A stretch of 64,000 nt of DNA, taken from positions 1 to 64,000 of the forward strand of contig NZ_LGAK01000009.1 of assembly GCF_001292705.1 (NCBI RefSeq). Reading direction: 5' to 3'. The notes below the pieces were generated by a model. It had not been told where the DNA came from, ran no database searches, and saw only the letters and a program-made list of their open reading frames with translations. This DNA comes from Marinagarivorans algicola (GTDB taxonomy: Bacteria; Pseudomonadota; Gammaproteobacteria; Pseudomonadales; Cellvibrionaceae). Position numbers and translations under genes: made by a program. Shown one piece after another: positions 63,049-64,000 of this stretch; within the stretch, counting starts at the first letter, position 1; each line of letters begins with the position of its first letter.

Positions 63049-64000
63049 GTGAAATACTCGCAGTTAGGGCATGTAATGCTGGATGTGCAGGGAACCTCTT
63101 TGAGCGCGCAAGAACGAGAGGTGATTGCGCATCCACAAGTAGGTGGTGTCATTTTATTTGCGCGCAATTACGAGAGCGTGCAGCAATTGATTGACCTAAA
63201 TCGTCAGATACGCGCGTGTAAGCCTAATATTTTGATTGCTGTCGATCATGAAGGTGGCAGAGTTCAGCGCTTTAAGGAGGGGTTTACCCGTATTCCGTCG
63301 ATGTATAAATTGGCCCAAGCGGCACCCACCTTACTCGGTCCTACAGCACAGCTCATGGCACTAGAGCTAATGGCGGTAGGTATTGATTTTACGTTTGCCC
63401 CGGTACTTGATCGGTTTAATCCTGAGAGCGGGGTGATTGGCGATCGCGCTTTTAGTGAGAGTCCTGCTAACATTATTGAGTATGCGGGCCAATTTATTGA
63501 GGGGTTAAATGCCGAGGGTATGGCAGCGGTGGGCAAGCACTTTCCTGGTCATGGCGGTGTCGACGGTGACACGCACCTAGAAGGTGCTGTTGATTCTCGT
63601 GATTTTCAGGACATTGAGCGAACAGACTTACAGCCGTTTAAACAACTTGCCGCTAAATTACAAGGGATTATGCCGGCGCATGTTATCTTTCCTTGTGTGA
63701 GTGAAAACCCTGTGGGTTTTAGTCGACAGTGGCTAGAGGGCATTTTAAGGCAGCAGCTTCATTTTACAGGGGCTATATTGAGCGATGATTTATCGATGGT
63801 TGCTGCACATATTGCCGGTGATCCGCTCGAGCGTGGCTTAGCAGCGATTAATGCGGGCTGCTCTATGGCTTTAATGTGTAATAATCCCGACGGTGCGATA
63901 GCTTTGATCGAAGGCCTAGAGAAGCAAGGCTTAGTAGCCAATGAGACACGCTTACACCCATTAAGTGCCCATAAGCGTCGCGCGCAACACGGTTTTAATT
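63049..64000 (+). CDS. nagZ: beta-N-acetylhexosaminidase NagZ (partial, runs off the window)
   Basis: GH3 enzyme of peptidoglycan recycling, cleaving GlcNAc-1,6-anhydro-MurNAc products. GTG start gives MKYSQLGHVMLDVQGTSLS; 317 codons are present and the frame is open to the end. AVDHEGGRVQRF, KHFPGHGGVDGDTH (catalytic His) and ILSDDLSM (nucleophile Asp) are complete. A complete protein would be about 330-340 residues. Downstream of psrA by 72 bases. Confidence 0.96.
   Translation, partial: MKYSQLGHVMLDVQGTSLSAQEREVIAHPQVGGVILFARNYESVQQLIDLNRQIRACKPNILIAVDHEGGRVQRFKEGFTRIPSMYKLAQAAPTLLGPTAQLMALELMAVGIDFTFAPVLDRFNPESGVIGDRAFSESPANIIEYAGQFIEGLNAEGMAAVGKHFPGHGGVDGDTHLEGAVDSRDFQDIERTDLQPFKQLAAKLQGIMPAHVIFPCVSENPVGFSRQWLEGILRQQLHFTGAILSDDLSMVAAHIAGDPLERGLAAINAGCSMALMCNNPDGAIALIEGLEKQGLVANETRLHPLSAHKRRAQHGFN

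Noticed and set aside
1-64000. CRISPR arrays, tRNA and rRNA genes, phage genes or anti-phage systems.
   Set aside because: No regularly spaced repeats, no cloverleaf or rRNA-like stretches and no recognisable defence proteins were seen in the window.

Overview
The window reads as chromosome of a marine gammaproteobacterium of the Cellvibrionaceae type (Saccharophagus/Teredinibacter-like). The reasons are Pseudomonas-like gene order (tadA-mltF-purL; lptM-lysA-dapF-DUF484; psrA-nagZ), moderate GC with AT-rich spacers, serine-rich linkers behind lipoprotein lipoboxes, and an exosortase/exopolysaccharide locus. Genus is inference only. No rRNA, tRNA or CRISPR array was recognised.

Layout. 1-4.3 kb: chemoreceptor, DUF3616 secreted protein and porin O/P, all on the minus strand. 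4.3-5.7 kb: a scar with no intact gene, holding a truncated XRE regulator, a 5' group II intron relic, a 15-bp direct repeat and an inverted repeat, where xerC usually follows DUF484. 5.7-17.1 kb: housekeeping block (DUF484, dapF, lysA, lptM, DUF1653, tadA, mltF, purL, LexA-controlled yebG, an SMP-30 family enzyme). 17.4-29.6 kb: a DUF1461-like membrane protein, then two paralogous pairs, each a haem-motif lipoprotein (DUF1587/1595/1592/1588/1585) plus a DUF1552 protein, separated by a methyltransferase and rpe.

29.9-54.7 kb: a 25-kb exopolysaccharide and protein-sorting locus. A sigma-54-like promoter precedes an outer-membrane export lipoprotein, a kinase-like protein with a degenerate P-loop, a Wzz-like chain-length protein, glycosyltransferases and an O-antigen-ligase-like protein. 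Minus-strand genes encode a glycosidase-like protein, a TagA/CpsF transferase, a phosphodiesterase-like protein, a glycosyltransferase and a flippase. Then come an exosortase fused to an EpsI domain (XrtD type), a PrsT-type TPR lipoprotein, a secreted choice-of-anchor A protein ending in a PLPA-type sorting tail, and an outer-membrane beta-barrel protein. The likely joint role is to make and export a polysaccharide and anchor or release tagged proteins.

54.8-64 kb: fliS and a FliT-like gene split by a decayed membrane-protein gene and a CsgG/DUF4810/DUF799 lipoprotein operon; then ccoS, a SafE-like protein with a nine-copy His-Ala-Asn tail, gloA, an ABC-F ATPase, psrA, and nagZ running off the end. 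The most promising material for new biology is the XrtD locus with its inert-looking kinase partner and the duplicated DUF1592/DUF1552 pairs.
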